A stretch of DNA of 64,000 nt from Nepenthes gracilis (lineage: Eukaryota > Streptophyta > Magnoliopsida > Caryophyllales > Nepenthaceae), in NCBI GenBank assembly GCA_033239525.1, contig BSYO01000002.1, positions 13,798,626-13,862,625 of the forward strand, written 5' to 3'. The position numbers and the translations under genes were made by a program. Shown one piece after another: positions 54,740 to 64,000 of this stretch; the stretch's first letter is position 1; each line of letters starts with the position of its first letter. The notes beneath the pieces were generated by a model, which was given only the letters and a program-made list of their open reading frames with translations, searched no databases and was not told where the DNA came from.

Positions 54740-55640
54740 ATGGCTTCCCATAGTGTCTTTGCCATCTGATCGACCATGTTCGACCGAGATGTGGGGGTTT
54801 TGATCAGCAAAGGATACTTTCATGGCTTTATCCCATACGTGGTCCCTGGTGCTGGTGAAGCAGCTTGCTCTCCTCCTTGCGGGTTCTTGACCCTTTACCA
54901 AGAGCATCGGTTTAGGGGTAACTTTGTGAGATTCTGGTGTCCTTAGGGATCCCCATTGCCTGCCTGCTCTCGGACAATGTTCGGTATTTGGTTACCTTGT
55001 TTGCCTTCAGTGCCAAGGGGGTCACCCTAGATGCTTGGACCCTGAAGATACTCCTTCGGATCAGACAGAAGGGTGACTGGGTTTCCTTTGTTTCTCGTGC
55101 TTGGTTCCAGCTGAGCGGGGTGAGGCCAGGGTCACCAGAGGGCTGGAGGTCTTGTTTCTTCTTCTTGGAGGTCGACTTCGACTAGCGGGTTCCAAACTGG
55201 TGGGGCCGAGTCAACAGATTCTACAATGCAGATCTCCTACCGCATGAGGCAGAGATGGGCCAATCGCTCACGACGCTGGTTGTAGGGAACCTTGTTGTCC
55301 TTCAGATTATTGAGGACTGGGTTTTTGACAGGGCCCTAGCTGGAGGGTCGCTAGAGATTTCATCAGAGGAAGGCAGCTTCTCTGACTCACGGACTTCCCT
55401 TGAGGAGCCATCAAATAGGCCAGGCATTGGGGAAAGTTACCAAAAGCTTTTGGAGATTTACACTCAGGCTTTGAGTTGGATAACTTTCCTTAAGGACGAG
55501 CTTGAGAGGACCCGATGGAAGCTTGCTAACCTCCGGCATGATCATGCTCGGCTTAGGGGTGATCCCTAACCCTTCGTGTCGTGGCGGATAGTTAGGAGTC
55601 TGGGCCAAACTATCGAAGACCTTGAGGTGGCCATTTTAGC
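54740..55640 (+). pseudogene. Antisense gene 2 of element B
   Basis: ATG 54740 ('MASHSVFAI', stop, then 'MFDRDVGVLISKGYF'), 'PPCGFLTLYQEHRF' (~54855-54910). After a frameshift near 54935 comes 'GIPIACLLSDNVRYLVTLF', 'KGDWVSFVSRAWFQL' and 'GWRSCFFFLE' (to ~55180): the same domain as in A and D. A Ser/Glu-rich piece follows, then a coiled coil 'LKDELERTRWKLANLRHDHA' (~55485-55545), ending near 55640. No clear intron was found here. Confidence 0.72.
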
Positions 55641-56017
55641 AGGCCGTAGGTAGGCTTTTTTTTCTTTTCCTTCCTTCCTTCCTTTCTTTTTTTCTTTAGG
55701 CTAGTAGATGCCCTCAATTGTAATGATGGAATTTTATTTTAATCGAATACCTTCATTACCTTGAGCAATGTCGTATGATAAGCGCCGTATCTTTAGGCCA
55801 TTAGGCTTTCGTCAAGGTTGTACATTGTCATGATTGCCACTTCAGTTAATGGGGCATACATCCCTAGGGGCCTACATTTTTTGCATTTATTACTGATAAG
55901 ACGGTTTGATTGACCGGTATCATTGCTTGTGTATGGTGTCTATGCATGGGAAATCGAGGTGTTAGATTTTCTTAACCGATGGCAAGAAGGAACGAGCTAC
56001 GACGCCTCATGGGCCGA
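55641..56017. other. Spacer between antisense units 2 and 3 of B
   Basis: Starts with a T/C-rich tract (55655-55700). No AATAAA in the exact form; GGAATTTTATTTTAATCG near 55728 is AT-rich. No gene seen. Confidence 0.45.
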
Positions 56018-56099
56018 CACATGTTGCTGCCATCATGAGGGCGGCCGTTTGACTTTCCATGTGATGTCATTTTGGGATCAAGTTTTTGCCTATTTAAAC
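56018..56099 (+). promoter_or_regulatory. Promoter of antisense gene 3 (B): decayed G-box and TATA box
   Basis: CACATG at 56018-56023 stands where the other promoters have CACGTG (a CpG to CpA change). CCTATTTAAAC at 56089-56099 is the TATA box, 66 bases downstream; ATG at 56192. Confidence 0.52.
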
Positions 56100-57621
56100 C
56101 ACGTGCTCCTCACCATTTCCCGCATTTTGCTCTTTTCTTCAAACCACTGTGAACCTCTCTTTGTTCACTTCATCTTCTTATTTCACTAGCCATGGTTTTG
56201 ATGATGTCAGAGAAATTCGATCAATTTTCACTATCGGTGATATCTAATCGCTACTCTCTTAGTTTGAGATTCCGATGAGCACGGCATTTTTGTTGCCAGG
56301 TGAAGTCGACAGGACTTGGTCTCCATCGGAAGATTACGTTATAGTGTATGAGATTCACTTGCGGGGAGGACTTTTCTTCCCAATGCCGTCGGAGTTGTAT
56401 GTAATTCTTATGGCTATGGGGGTGCTGGTGGCGAGGCTTATGTCCAATGCCATTTGGTATCTGGTGTCTCTTTATGTCTTTTCTCGCTATCATGGATGCA
56501 AGTTCACTATCATATTGGTGAGAAAAATTTTTACCTTTTCTCAGAAGGCGTACTCAATCTTGCTGTCTTCTTGCCTCGGTTTTAACTTCAAAGGGGTGAA
56601 TCCCAACTGAATCAAGCACAGGAAAGATTGTTATTTTTTACTTGGCGGTTCCTTCTAGCTGGGCCGTTTCCAATGAGTAGAGGAGAGCAAAGCCCAGTGT
56701 CACCAAGTACTTAGACGAGAGTGAGAAGACTCGGGAGAAGGCTCTGGTGAACCTCATCCTGGCTAATGCCACCACTTTCCAGGAGAGGGGGCTTTAACTG
56801 ACCGCAGAGGCCTTTGCTGATGCAGCACGAGGGTTGACCCTTGAGGAGAAGAGCGCTAGTTAGAGGAAGCCTAGGGTGTTGGTCATCCGAGAGCCCACCA
56901 GCTGGCCGGCGAAGTGACATCATTCCTCCTCCGATGACAGTTCTTTGGATTCTACCTTCTCTTTTTGAGAGGATGATGCCGAGTTGGAGCGGGTGCAGCA
57001 GTTCTACAGGACTTCGAGGAGGGTGACCTCTACTCTTGCCTCTTCTTCGGGCTAGGCATCTGGCTCTACTGGGGGAGCAGAGGGTACCAAGCCCTTAGCG
57101 GCTCCTGCACTGGCTTCAGGCTCTTAGGACGTCGATCCTAGAGTCTAGTTGATCTCCGCACATGTGTTGGCACAACATGGGGTCCCGACCGACACTGACC
57201 TTTTGTGTAGGGAGTCAGCACTCGATATTTTTGCCAGTACCACTGAAGGGACCTTCTGTGGGATTGGATGATGGATGTTGTAGCTGAGATGGTGATCAAG
57301 GTCTCCATGGGAGGAGATGAGGTGCCCACTGTGCGATCGTCAGGTGATATTCCCGCGGCGTGAGTTGCCGGGCCACGATGATGCCGATGGAGTCGAGGGG
57401 GTGACACCGAGGTCACTGAGGAGCTTCCTTCTGAGGTGATCATTGTCGTCGATGCACCTCCCTTTGAGGCAGTCGAGATCGCTGAGGCGCCTCCCTCTGA
57501 CCTTTCGGAGCATGGAGTCCTAGAGGCGACTGCTATTGGGGACGCCGTGGAGGAGACGGTGGCGCCACCCCCCAAGTTTTGAGGGTCTGAAGGAGGGATT
57601 GTTGAGTCGGAGGTCAGAGCG

Positions 57622-57772
57622 AATATCCCTGGTGATTAATTAAATATTAATTATAATTTAAAAATCGGATAAAATTTATTAAATATCGGTAAATTTTTGG
57701 GATTCGACGATGAGGTGCCCTTTGTTGTCCAAATATCGTTTTGGATTTTGGATCAAAAGAAAATCAAAATGG

Positions 57773-57803
<31 letters not shown>

Positions 57804-59953
57804 ATAATATTATTATATATATATAATTGGAAAAGAAAAAGAAAAAGGAAAATGCAGAGGCAGATAAGGATCGAAGGAAAAAGAAAAAAAAAAAAGAAAA
57901 TAAAAGAAGAAAAAAGGACTTGCAGCAGGAGATAAGGACGATCGAAGAGGAGAGAGAGAGTGGGAAATCGGGCACCATTTTCGCCCTGTGCAAGGAAGAA
58001 GAAGGGGAAATCAGAGGTTGACGACGGCGGCGTGCGGCGTAATCGGCGCAGTGTTGGTGGTCGTCGGCAGCTAGGAGTGGCCGGTGGTTGTCGGCGGGTG
58101 GAAATTTGCCCGGTGGTGGTTTCGCGAAGAGAAAATCGTCGAGGAGGCCGACGGCTTTTGTCGGCAGCGTTCTTAACGGTGTTGCGCGGAGGTGGCGCTG
58201 CGATGGTGGTCGGTGATGGCTGGTGGTGGCCGGGTCGACGGCGGTGGGTTGAAGCCGTGGACAGAAGCCGCGTAGTGAGAGAGAGAGAAAACGGCGCTTG
58301 GAGAGGAGGGCTGTGCAGCGGCGACGGCAGCGTGCAGTGCTGTCATGATGGAGGTCGGCGGTGGCCAGTGGTGGTCGCCGGTGACCGGCGACGCCATGGG
58401 CAGCAGCAGCAGCCGTGCAGAGGAGAGAGAGCAGCTGGGCGAGGGTTTCGCGCGGCAGGAAAGAGAGTGCCGATTGAGGATTTCTGACATCCTTTCTTCA
58501 TCTGCAAATATGGCGCCTTAGGAGATTCTTTAAACCCCTTTTTTGCCTAATTTCAATCTTATTTTTGACATCTCTTTTTTTTACTAATACGATTTATTTT
58601 TATACGCCCGAATTATTTATTCTAACGCCCAGAATTCATCGGACATGTTTGGAGATTGTCGACCTGGGTTTTATAGGAGAATTTGATATTTTTCAACTAA
58701 TTTATTGGACGGCGATATTTATATCAAAGATTCAAATCTAAAATATACACGAAATTTGTCGTCGGATTTTCACAATGACGCTCGCGTCTTGGGACTACAT
58801 TTGATTTGGATTATTTGATTTCGGCGGGCGAGTTATTTGGAAATCCTCTTTCCGCCTGATTGAGATGCCTTCCCATTTTGACACCTGATTGACCTCAATA
58901 TATTCGACGTCCTAATATATCCTGACAAACTCGGCGAACGCACCAAAGCTTCCCTTGAAACATAGTGAAAGAACCTGCTACGTATACAATACACGCGATT
59001 TTGCCTAAGGTTACATTACTTCCCTTCTTCGTAACGGCACTACCTTTGTATTTTTGCATTAATTGGGAGGATTTGATTTGGATAGATTTTGGACTTGATT
59101 TAAGATTCGCTTTTGCCTATAATTGGGCTCCTGTGATGTCTCGGATAACGATTTTGAATATATGTTTGATCCGAACTTCTCAAGGTGTTAGATGCACGCT
59201 ATCGGGATGACATTCATCACAACTGACGGCATTGACTGGATTTGATTTGGACTGGGATTTGGACTTGACTCGTGATCCCATCGGATCGCCGACTTGACGG
59301 GCATTGGATTTGGATTTGGACTTGGATTCGACTGATCTCCGACATCCGATTTGGAATTGGTTCTTCATTTGGTGGTTATATATATTTACATATATATATA
59401 TACGTCCACTTAATTTTGGAAATTAGTTTGAACTATATTTGATTTGAAAGACGGTATCACCATCAATTTTGAAATTTGGATCTTGATTTTGGATTCGCTT
59501 TATCTACGATTTGGATTTATCTTGAATTTGATTGGATTTTTCACCCATTTGACATTCTTCCGATTTATCGCCGCCTTTTGACTAAATACGAGCCATTTTT
59601 CTCTTCTTAGAGAGAAGGTCGCTAAAGACTGAGTACGTATACTCTAATATTCCCGGCTTCTCTTTTTTCGGTTTATGGTTTGCATTGATATTCTTTTGGA
59701 TGATGGAATTGTTATTGCTATATGTGAATAGTTGAAATATTTTGTTATGCTTGATTATGATTTTGGAATTATCTCTTACGTAATGAAATAGAGCTATTTA
59801 TTTTTTCTGACTTTGTTCGATGATGAGGTTTGCTTGTTTTAAATTTGTTGAGTTTATATTTTGGTTGTCACACCCGACTTTTGAATTTCTTTCCTTTGTT
59901 AATTGGAATTTTAGATTTTAAAAATTATAATTAATTATTTAAATCGGGACTGT
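57622..59953 (+). mobile_element. LTR-like insertion inside antisense gene 3 of B
   Basis: About 2.3 kb that differ in composition from the surrounding element: AT-rich ends, a (TA)n run (57774-57826), a purine-rich tract, then a GC-rich core (58020-58470) and an AT-rich tail. A block near the start (ATTATAATTTAAAAATCGG, ~57650) recurs near the end (ATTATAATTAATTATTTAAATCGG, ~59922), just after TGTCACACCCGAC (59869), a typical start of large gypsy LTRs. So the piece may be one 5'-truncated LTR followed by the first ~85 bp of a second. Orientation and exact edges are not settled; no target-site repeat was identified. Confidence 0.45.
57774..57826. repeat. (TA)n-rich stretch
   Basis: Alternating TA broken by a few AAT steps. 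Confidence 0.85.
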
Positions 59954-60596
59954 TTGTCAGCTATGGTCACCTAGGTTGCCCTAAGTCATCTCGCCCTTAG
60001 AGGAGCTTTCCTTTACGGAGGTACTCTCTTGCATCTCTTTTTCCTCTCTTTACTTTCATCTCAATCTGCCTAACGTGATTCCTGCTAGTAGGTATAGGAG
60101 AGGGCTCTCCAAGCCATCGGCAATCTTGTCCGGACACACGTCAACGAGGGAGAGCTTAGAGTAGTGGCCAAGCGGGCAAGGTTGGGAAAGGAGCGGATTG
60201 AGGCCCTCAAATGTGAGCTACGCTAGCCTGGGGTGAAGATCACTCACTCGAGGAGTTGCTAAGTTTGGTACTTCCTTCTTTATGGCACTACCTTTGGCTC
60301 TGAGGGTCACCTAAGGACCTCCATTCCAAGGGCCTTGGTAAGGTGTTAGACATAAGGACTAGGATGACATTCATCTCTATCAGTGGTGTATTGTGTTTTC
60401 CTATCTCCTTCTTCATCCGGTGAATGCCTCAACTTAGAAATCGGATGTAGCCAAGGAATGGTCGACTTTGTCCTTCCAACCGAAAGCTCATTTAGCCGAG
60501 CCATCTTCTTAGGATCGCTCCTAACCTTCCTTTTTGGTGTTTTTTTATTGTTTTGGTGAATGGCCCATCTTGTACATTCGGAATCCTTGTAATGAA

Positions 60597-61262
60597 ATCA
60601 GCTATAATGTTGTGACTTTTGCAACCGTTTGCTTGTATTTTCGTGCAGAATTTCTTTCCTTTGTTTGACCGGCTAAGCGTTGTAGCTATCATCACTAGGC
60701 TTGTATTGGGCACATTTGCTTGGTTGTGCTTGTTTCCTTGGGGATGGAATGTTCATAGAACCTGATTATGTGGGGTGCTTTGTCCAGTAAGTAGGATGTC
60801 GTTGCATGCCCGAGGGTGAGCCTCACTAGGGCTAGTTGGGTTTCATGGCGGTAGCCTTCGTGGAGTCGAGGCCCACCACACATTATTGGGTGAAACCAAG
60901 GATGTCATAGCTCATGCACATCTATTCCTTAATGATTGACGCTGCTTTGCTCGAGGGAGGTCATTGCACACTACTGTAGAAACCCCCTAAGGTTTTAGTG
61001 GCCGTTTGGTTAGGAGCTCTTAGAGCCCCTAGGCTTGAGTTTTCGGCCTCAGAAGGGCCACTTGGGTGAGAAACCAAGGTTTAAAGTTCGAATGCTTAGT
61101 GGGCTGCTTGGCTTGGGGTCGAGGTTTTTTTATTGCCAAAGAGTTGTGAAGTAGGCCAGGACGAATCCCGCCAGACTTAGGGGCACTATAGGTCACTTGC
61201 TTTTATAAGATGACAAATACACATGCATTCACATGAACAAGTACACATCAGCAAGCAATAAT
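60597..61262. other. Spacer between antisense units and pol of B
   Basis: No gene recognised. It corresponds to the spacer at 16835-17586 in D and to the much shorter gap in A. Confidence 0.5.
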
Positions 61263-61268
61263 TTTATT
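61263..61268 (-). terminator. Sense poly(A) signal after pol of B
   Basis: AATAAA on the minus strand, 71 bases after the pol stop (61341-61339). Confidence 0.55.
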
Positions 61269-61338
61269 AATCAAAATGTGATACATTTACAAGCATTTGG
61301 GATGATGCATATTGAACTTATTTGGGCATGGCTAAAGC

Positions 61339-62480
61339 CTATTGGTAGTATATCTTGAGGTGGATAGTATTCAATGTCCTTGGGATCAACTTTTCATTCT
61401 GGGTACATAACTTGTATGCATCGTTCTAGAAAATTGCCGAGATAAGGTATGGTCCTTCTAAATTTGGAGAGAGTTTGTTCATATTGGTAGTTTTGTCGGT
61501 TACCTCTACGCTCCATAGGACGAGGTCCCCCACCTCAAATCGGGGCGCTTACCCTCTTATTGTAGTATTCACGTGATTCGCTACTGATAAGCTACCATCC
61601 AATGGTGTGCTGCGTCTCAAGCTGCTTCGAGTAGGTCACGGTGCTCCCTAAGCCTCTGAGACTTGCTGGTTGGGTCAATGCACTTGACCCGAAGGTTGGG
61701 CAGTTCGACTTCGACCGAGATCACTATCTCGTTCCTATAGTATAGACTGAAGGGTGCCTCACGGGTTGATTTCTACAGCATTCACTTGGTATGACCACAA
61801 CACTGATGATAACTTATTTGCCTAGGAGCCCCTTATATCTTCCAACCTCATCTTTAGCCCGTGCAGTAGCTTCGGTTTGTCACTCCTACTTGCCCGTTGG
61901 CCTGTGAGTAGGCGACGGATGTGTGAACCAACCTGATATGTAAGCTTGCACGGTACTTAGCAAATTGCTTGTCGATGAATTAGGTCCCATTATCGATCAC
62001 TATGACCTCACAAATTTCAAATTGGCACACGATAATCTAGTGAACAAATTTTGTTGCATTTTGCTCGATGATTCATGCCAACGGGGTCACTTCAATCCAC
62101 TTGGTAAAGTAGTCGATACTAACTATGACGAATATTCTCTGCCCGGATGCTAGGGGTATAGAGTTGAGTATGTCGAGCCCCCACTGTGTGAATGGCCAGG
62201 GTGCTTGCAAGCTTTGCAATTCCATATGCGACTAATGGCTCATACTCCCATGGATTTGGCAGTTTTCGTACCTTTTGATGGAGTTCGTGGTATCGCGTTT
62301 CATCATAGGCAGTATAGCCCTTACCACATGATCTTGAAAGAAAGGTTCTTGCCTCTGATGTATGAGCCGCATAGCTGAGATACACCTCGCCCAGTGCATA
62401 CTCAGCCTCTTCTGGTGTGAGGCACTTCATATAAGGGGTTGAGTACCCACGGAGGTATAACCTCCTATCCATGATCGTGT
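61339..62480 (-). pseudogene. Integrase of element B
   Basis: N-terminal block 'DRRLYLRGYSTPYMKCLTPE' (~62470-62412) and 'EEAEYALGEVYL' as in D ('EEAEYALSEVHL'), then frameshifts through the zinc region and the core. The C-terminal module 'NMNKLSPNLEGPYLISAIF' (~61465-61410) and the end 'NEKLIPRTLNTIHLKIYYQ' (to 61342) match the end of D ('NGKLVPRTWNATNLRKYYQ'). Catalytic residues cannot all be read. Confidence 0.8.
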
Positions 62481-62639
62481 ACCACCCGACTGTCTTCTTT
62501 ACACGCTTGACCTCCTCTGGGCTTTTTGGTAGGATATCGTCGGCTAGGTTCCTTCAGTAAGGGGTCATCCAATTGTCATCGTCGGCCATTCGTAGCACCT
62601 CTCACTCAGGGTCGTCAATGCTTGGGATGGCTAGGACTT

Positions 62640-63070
62640 CCTACATATTTCCGTTACTTTGACCAATTGGTCAGCCTTCCAGTTCTTTGTCCTTAGGATT
62701 GCACCACTTCGACTTTGCTAAGCACTTAAGACAAGGATCTCGCTCTGGCGAGGTACTTCGCAAGTAGAAGGTTCTTCGCCTTGAAGGTCCCTTGGACCAG
62801 ATTAACGGCTAACTCGGAGTCGTTGTAAACCACAAGTGACTTAGCCAAGCATTCCTTCACTAGCCGAAATCCAGCAAATAGGGTCTTATACTCAGCGATG
62901 TTGTTGGTCATCAAAAATCCAAGGGTCACTAAATATTTTATCTTCAACCTGTTTGGGGTTCTTAGAACTACGCCTACCCCGCTGCCAGCCTGTATTGATA
63001 ATCCGTCAACGTGTAGGGTTCAAGTCGAAACTTCCTTCTCGTCTGCATCTCCGGCGTGGTCGGGGGTGTC
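62640..63070 (-). pseudogene. Second (archaeal-type) RNase H of element B
   Basis: 'LVTLGFLMTNNIAEYKTLFA' (~62937-62880) holds the Glu region, 'VVYNDSELAVNLVQGTFKA' (~62840-62785) the third acid; the block after it, 'LAKYLARAR', matches 'LVRYLAKAK' of D. The first Asp region lies near 63010-62980 in another frame. Confidence 0.78.
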
Positions 63071-63179
63071 TAGAATTGGGGCGCCATTTCGACTATAAAG
63101 TGCTCGATGGCCTGACTCTTCATCGCCTTCCACGGGTGGAATTCCATATTGAACTTGCCCAATTCTATGACCCATTTGA

Positions 63180-64000
63180 CCAATTGCTTGGATGTGTCCG
63201 ACTTCTACAAAATTTCTTTCAAAGGCTGGTTGGTCAAAACGACAATCTTGTATGCTTGGAAGTAAGGGCAAAGCTTTCTAACGGAGTACATGAGGGCTAG
63301 TGCGATCCTTTCGGCATATGAGTAGTGGCTCTTGGTGTTGATCAAGACCTTGTTGATGTAATACACTGGTTTTTGCTCACGGAATTGCTGCCGAATTAGA
63401 ACCATGCTTAGTGTCGTGCCAGAGATTGCCAGGTGTAAGCACAGTTCCTCACCTTTCAGGGGCGAAGTCAAGAGAGGAGGGTTAGAGAAGTATTCCTTAA
63501 ATTCCGGGAATGCAGCATCACACTCGACTGTCCATTGGAAACTAGCTGCCTTGATCCCCCTTAAAGTCTTACAAAATCCTAGTATTTCTTTGCCGATTTC
63601 ACCAAGAATCAGGAGAGGGTGACGAGCCTCCCGGTGAGCTTCTAGACCTCTTTCATAGTCCGAGGAGAACTCATGTTGAAGATGGTCCTCATCTTCTTAG
63701 GGTTTGCCTCAATGCCCCACTGAGATATTATGAAACCCAAGAATTTTTTGGATGTCATTTCAAACGCGCATTTGTCCTAGTTGAGTTTCATTAAGTGAGC
63801 TTGAAGGACCTCGAAGGTCTCACTTAAGTCGCGAATGTGGTTGTCAGTGACTTTGCTTTTTTCGACTATGTCGTCCACATACATCTCCACATTTTGACCA
63901 ATTTGGGTTTTGAATATCTTATTTACGAGTCACTGATAAATAACTCCAACATTCTTTAGATAGAAGGGTATGATCTTATTGTAGCAGGTCCCCTGATTCA
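63180..64000 (-). pseudogene. Reverse transcriptase (partial) and RNase H of element B
   Basis: RT palm with 'VEMYVDDIVEKSKV' (~63885-63845), 'KFLGFIISQWGIEANPKK' (~63750-63695) and 'MKEV(stop)KLTGRLVTLS' (~63655-63610). RNase H is open for 88 codons (63471-63205): 'LYLHLAI'-type core as 'EELCLHLAISGTTLSMVL' and 'KPVYYINKVL' to 'VVLTNQPLKEIL', then TAG. The N-terminal half of RT lies beyond 64000. Confidence 0.88.

Larger units (their letters stand above)
56192..60515 (+). pseudogene. Antisense gene 3 of element B, split by an insertion
   Basis: ATG 56192 ('MVLMMSEKFDQFSL'). After a frameshift near 56270 the domain reads 'PSEDYVIVYEIHLRGGLFF', 'GVLVARLMSNAIWYLVSLYV' and 'LGFNFKGVNPN' (to 56610), matching A and D. 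Acidic, Ser-rich remnants with 'SSSDDSSLDSTFSF' follow (~56925-56965). At about 57600-57620 it is cut by the inserted LTR-like element and resumes at ~59954: a GT donor at 60021, an acceptor near 60088-60097, then a coiled-coil exon ('KERIEALKCEL' near 60195-60225). AATGAA at 60591 may be the decayed poly(A) signal. Confidence 0.65.
52231..64000 (-). mobile_element. Ty3/gypsy element B, Tat lineage, 3' half in window
   Basis: Minus strand: 3' LTR at the left (52231-53216), three plus-strand antisense units (53504-about 60596), then integrase, second RNase H, RNase H and RT running off the right edge. The third antisense unit is interrupted by an LTR-like insertion (about 57622-59953). It is more decayed than A. 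Confidence 0.88.

Noticed and set aside
57960..58490. Overlapping long frames on both strands (175 and 105 codons)
   Set aside because: Produced by a GC-rich, Gly/Arg-coding repeat-like tract in an LTR-like insertion; no domain and no consistent frame.
1..64000. tRNA, rRNA or CRISPR arrays, and host protein-coding genes
   Set aside because: None seen. tRNA-like matches are retrotransposon primer sites, direct repeats are LTRs or local duplications, and all recognisable proteins belong to mobile elements.

Overview
This is a plant nuclear (angiosperm) repeat region. I see no host gene I would defend. Almost the whole window is LTR retrotransposons of the Ty3/gypsy and Ty1/copia types, most decayed, several nested, separated by AT-rich spacers. 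Plant origin rests on Tat-lineage gypsy elements with a second RNase H and antisense genes, SIRE-like and other copia remnants, a TRIM with an initiator-Met tRNA primer site, and plant-type LINE tails. The species cannot be read from the sequence.

Layout. 1-2358: 5' LTR and gag of minus-strand gypsy element C, cut by the window edge. 3652-9245: decayed minus-strand copia element G, with a perfect 427-bp tandem duplication over its 3' LTR. 10380 to about 21850: plus-strand gypsy element D (LTR, gag, protease, RT-RNase H, second RNase H, integrase, then three antisense units; no 3' LTR found). About 21905-23800: SIRE-like copia remnant. About 24015-30019: long AT-rich LTR, F copy 1, carrying the small copia element H (24430-27360). 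About 30275-39842: very old plus-strand copia E, broken by a minus-strand retrocopy (30564-31289) and by F copy 2 (about 32840-37304), which itself carries a solo LTR (34273-36220). 40136-50979: best-preserved gypsy element A, minus strand, both LTRs present, with a TRIM in its gag (47915-48362). 51242-52081: LINE 3' fragment. 52231-64000: gypsy element B, minus strand, with an LTR-like insertion at about 57622-59953; its 5' half lies beyond the window.

The most interesting structure is shared by gypsy elements A, B and D. Between pol and the 3' LTR each carries genes on the strand opposite gag-pol. The better-kept units look like complete small plant genes: a CACGTG box 50-75 bp upstream of a TATA box, an ORF with a conserved globular N-terminal domain and an acidic, Ser-rich middle, a short intron (75 bp in both A and D), a coiled-coil second exon, and AATAAA downstream. 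B and D each carry three such units in tandem; A has one. In all three elements the sense strand also has AATAAA about 70 bases after the pol stop codon, so sense and antisense transcripts could end convergently inside the element.

A second structure worth checking is the 5' LTR of copia element H. Its first ~160 bp are an inverted copy of its own U5 end, replacing the promoter-bearing U3. The element still has a 4-5 bp target-site repeat, which suggests that a fold-back cDNA was integrated.
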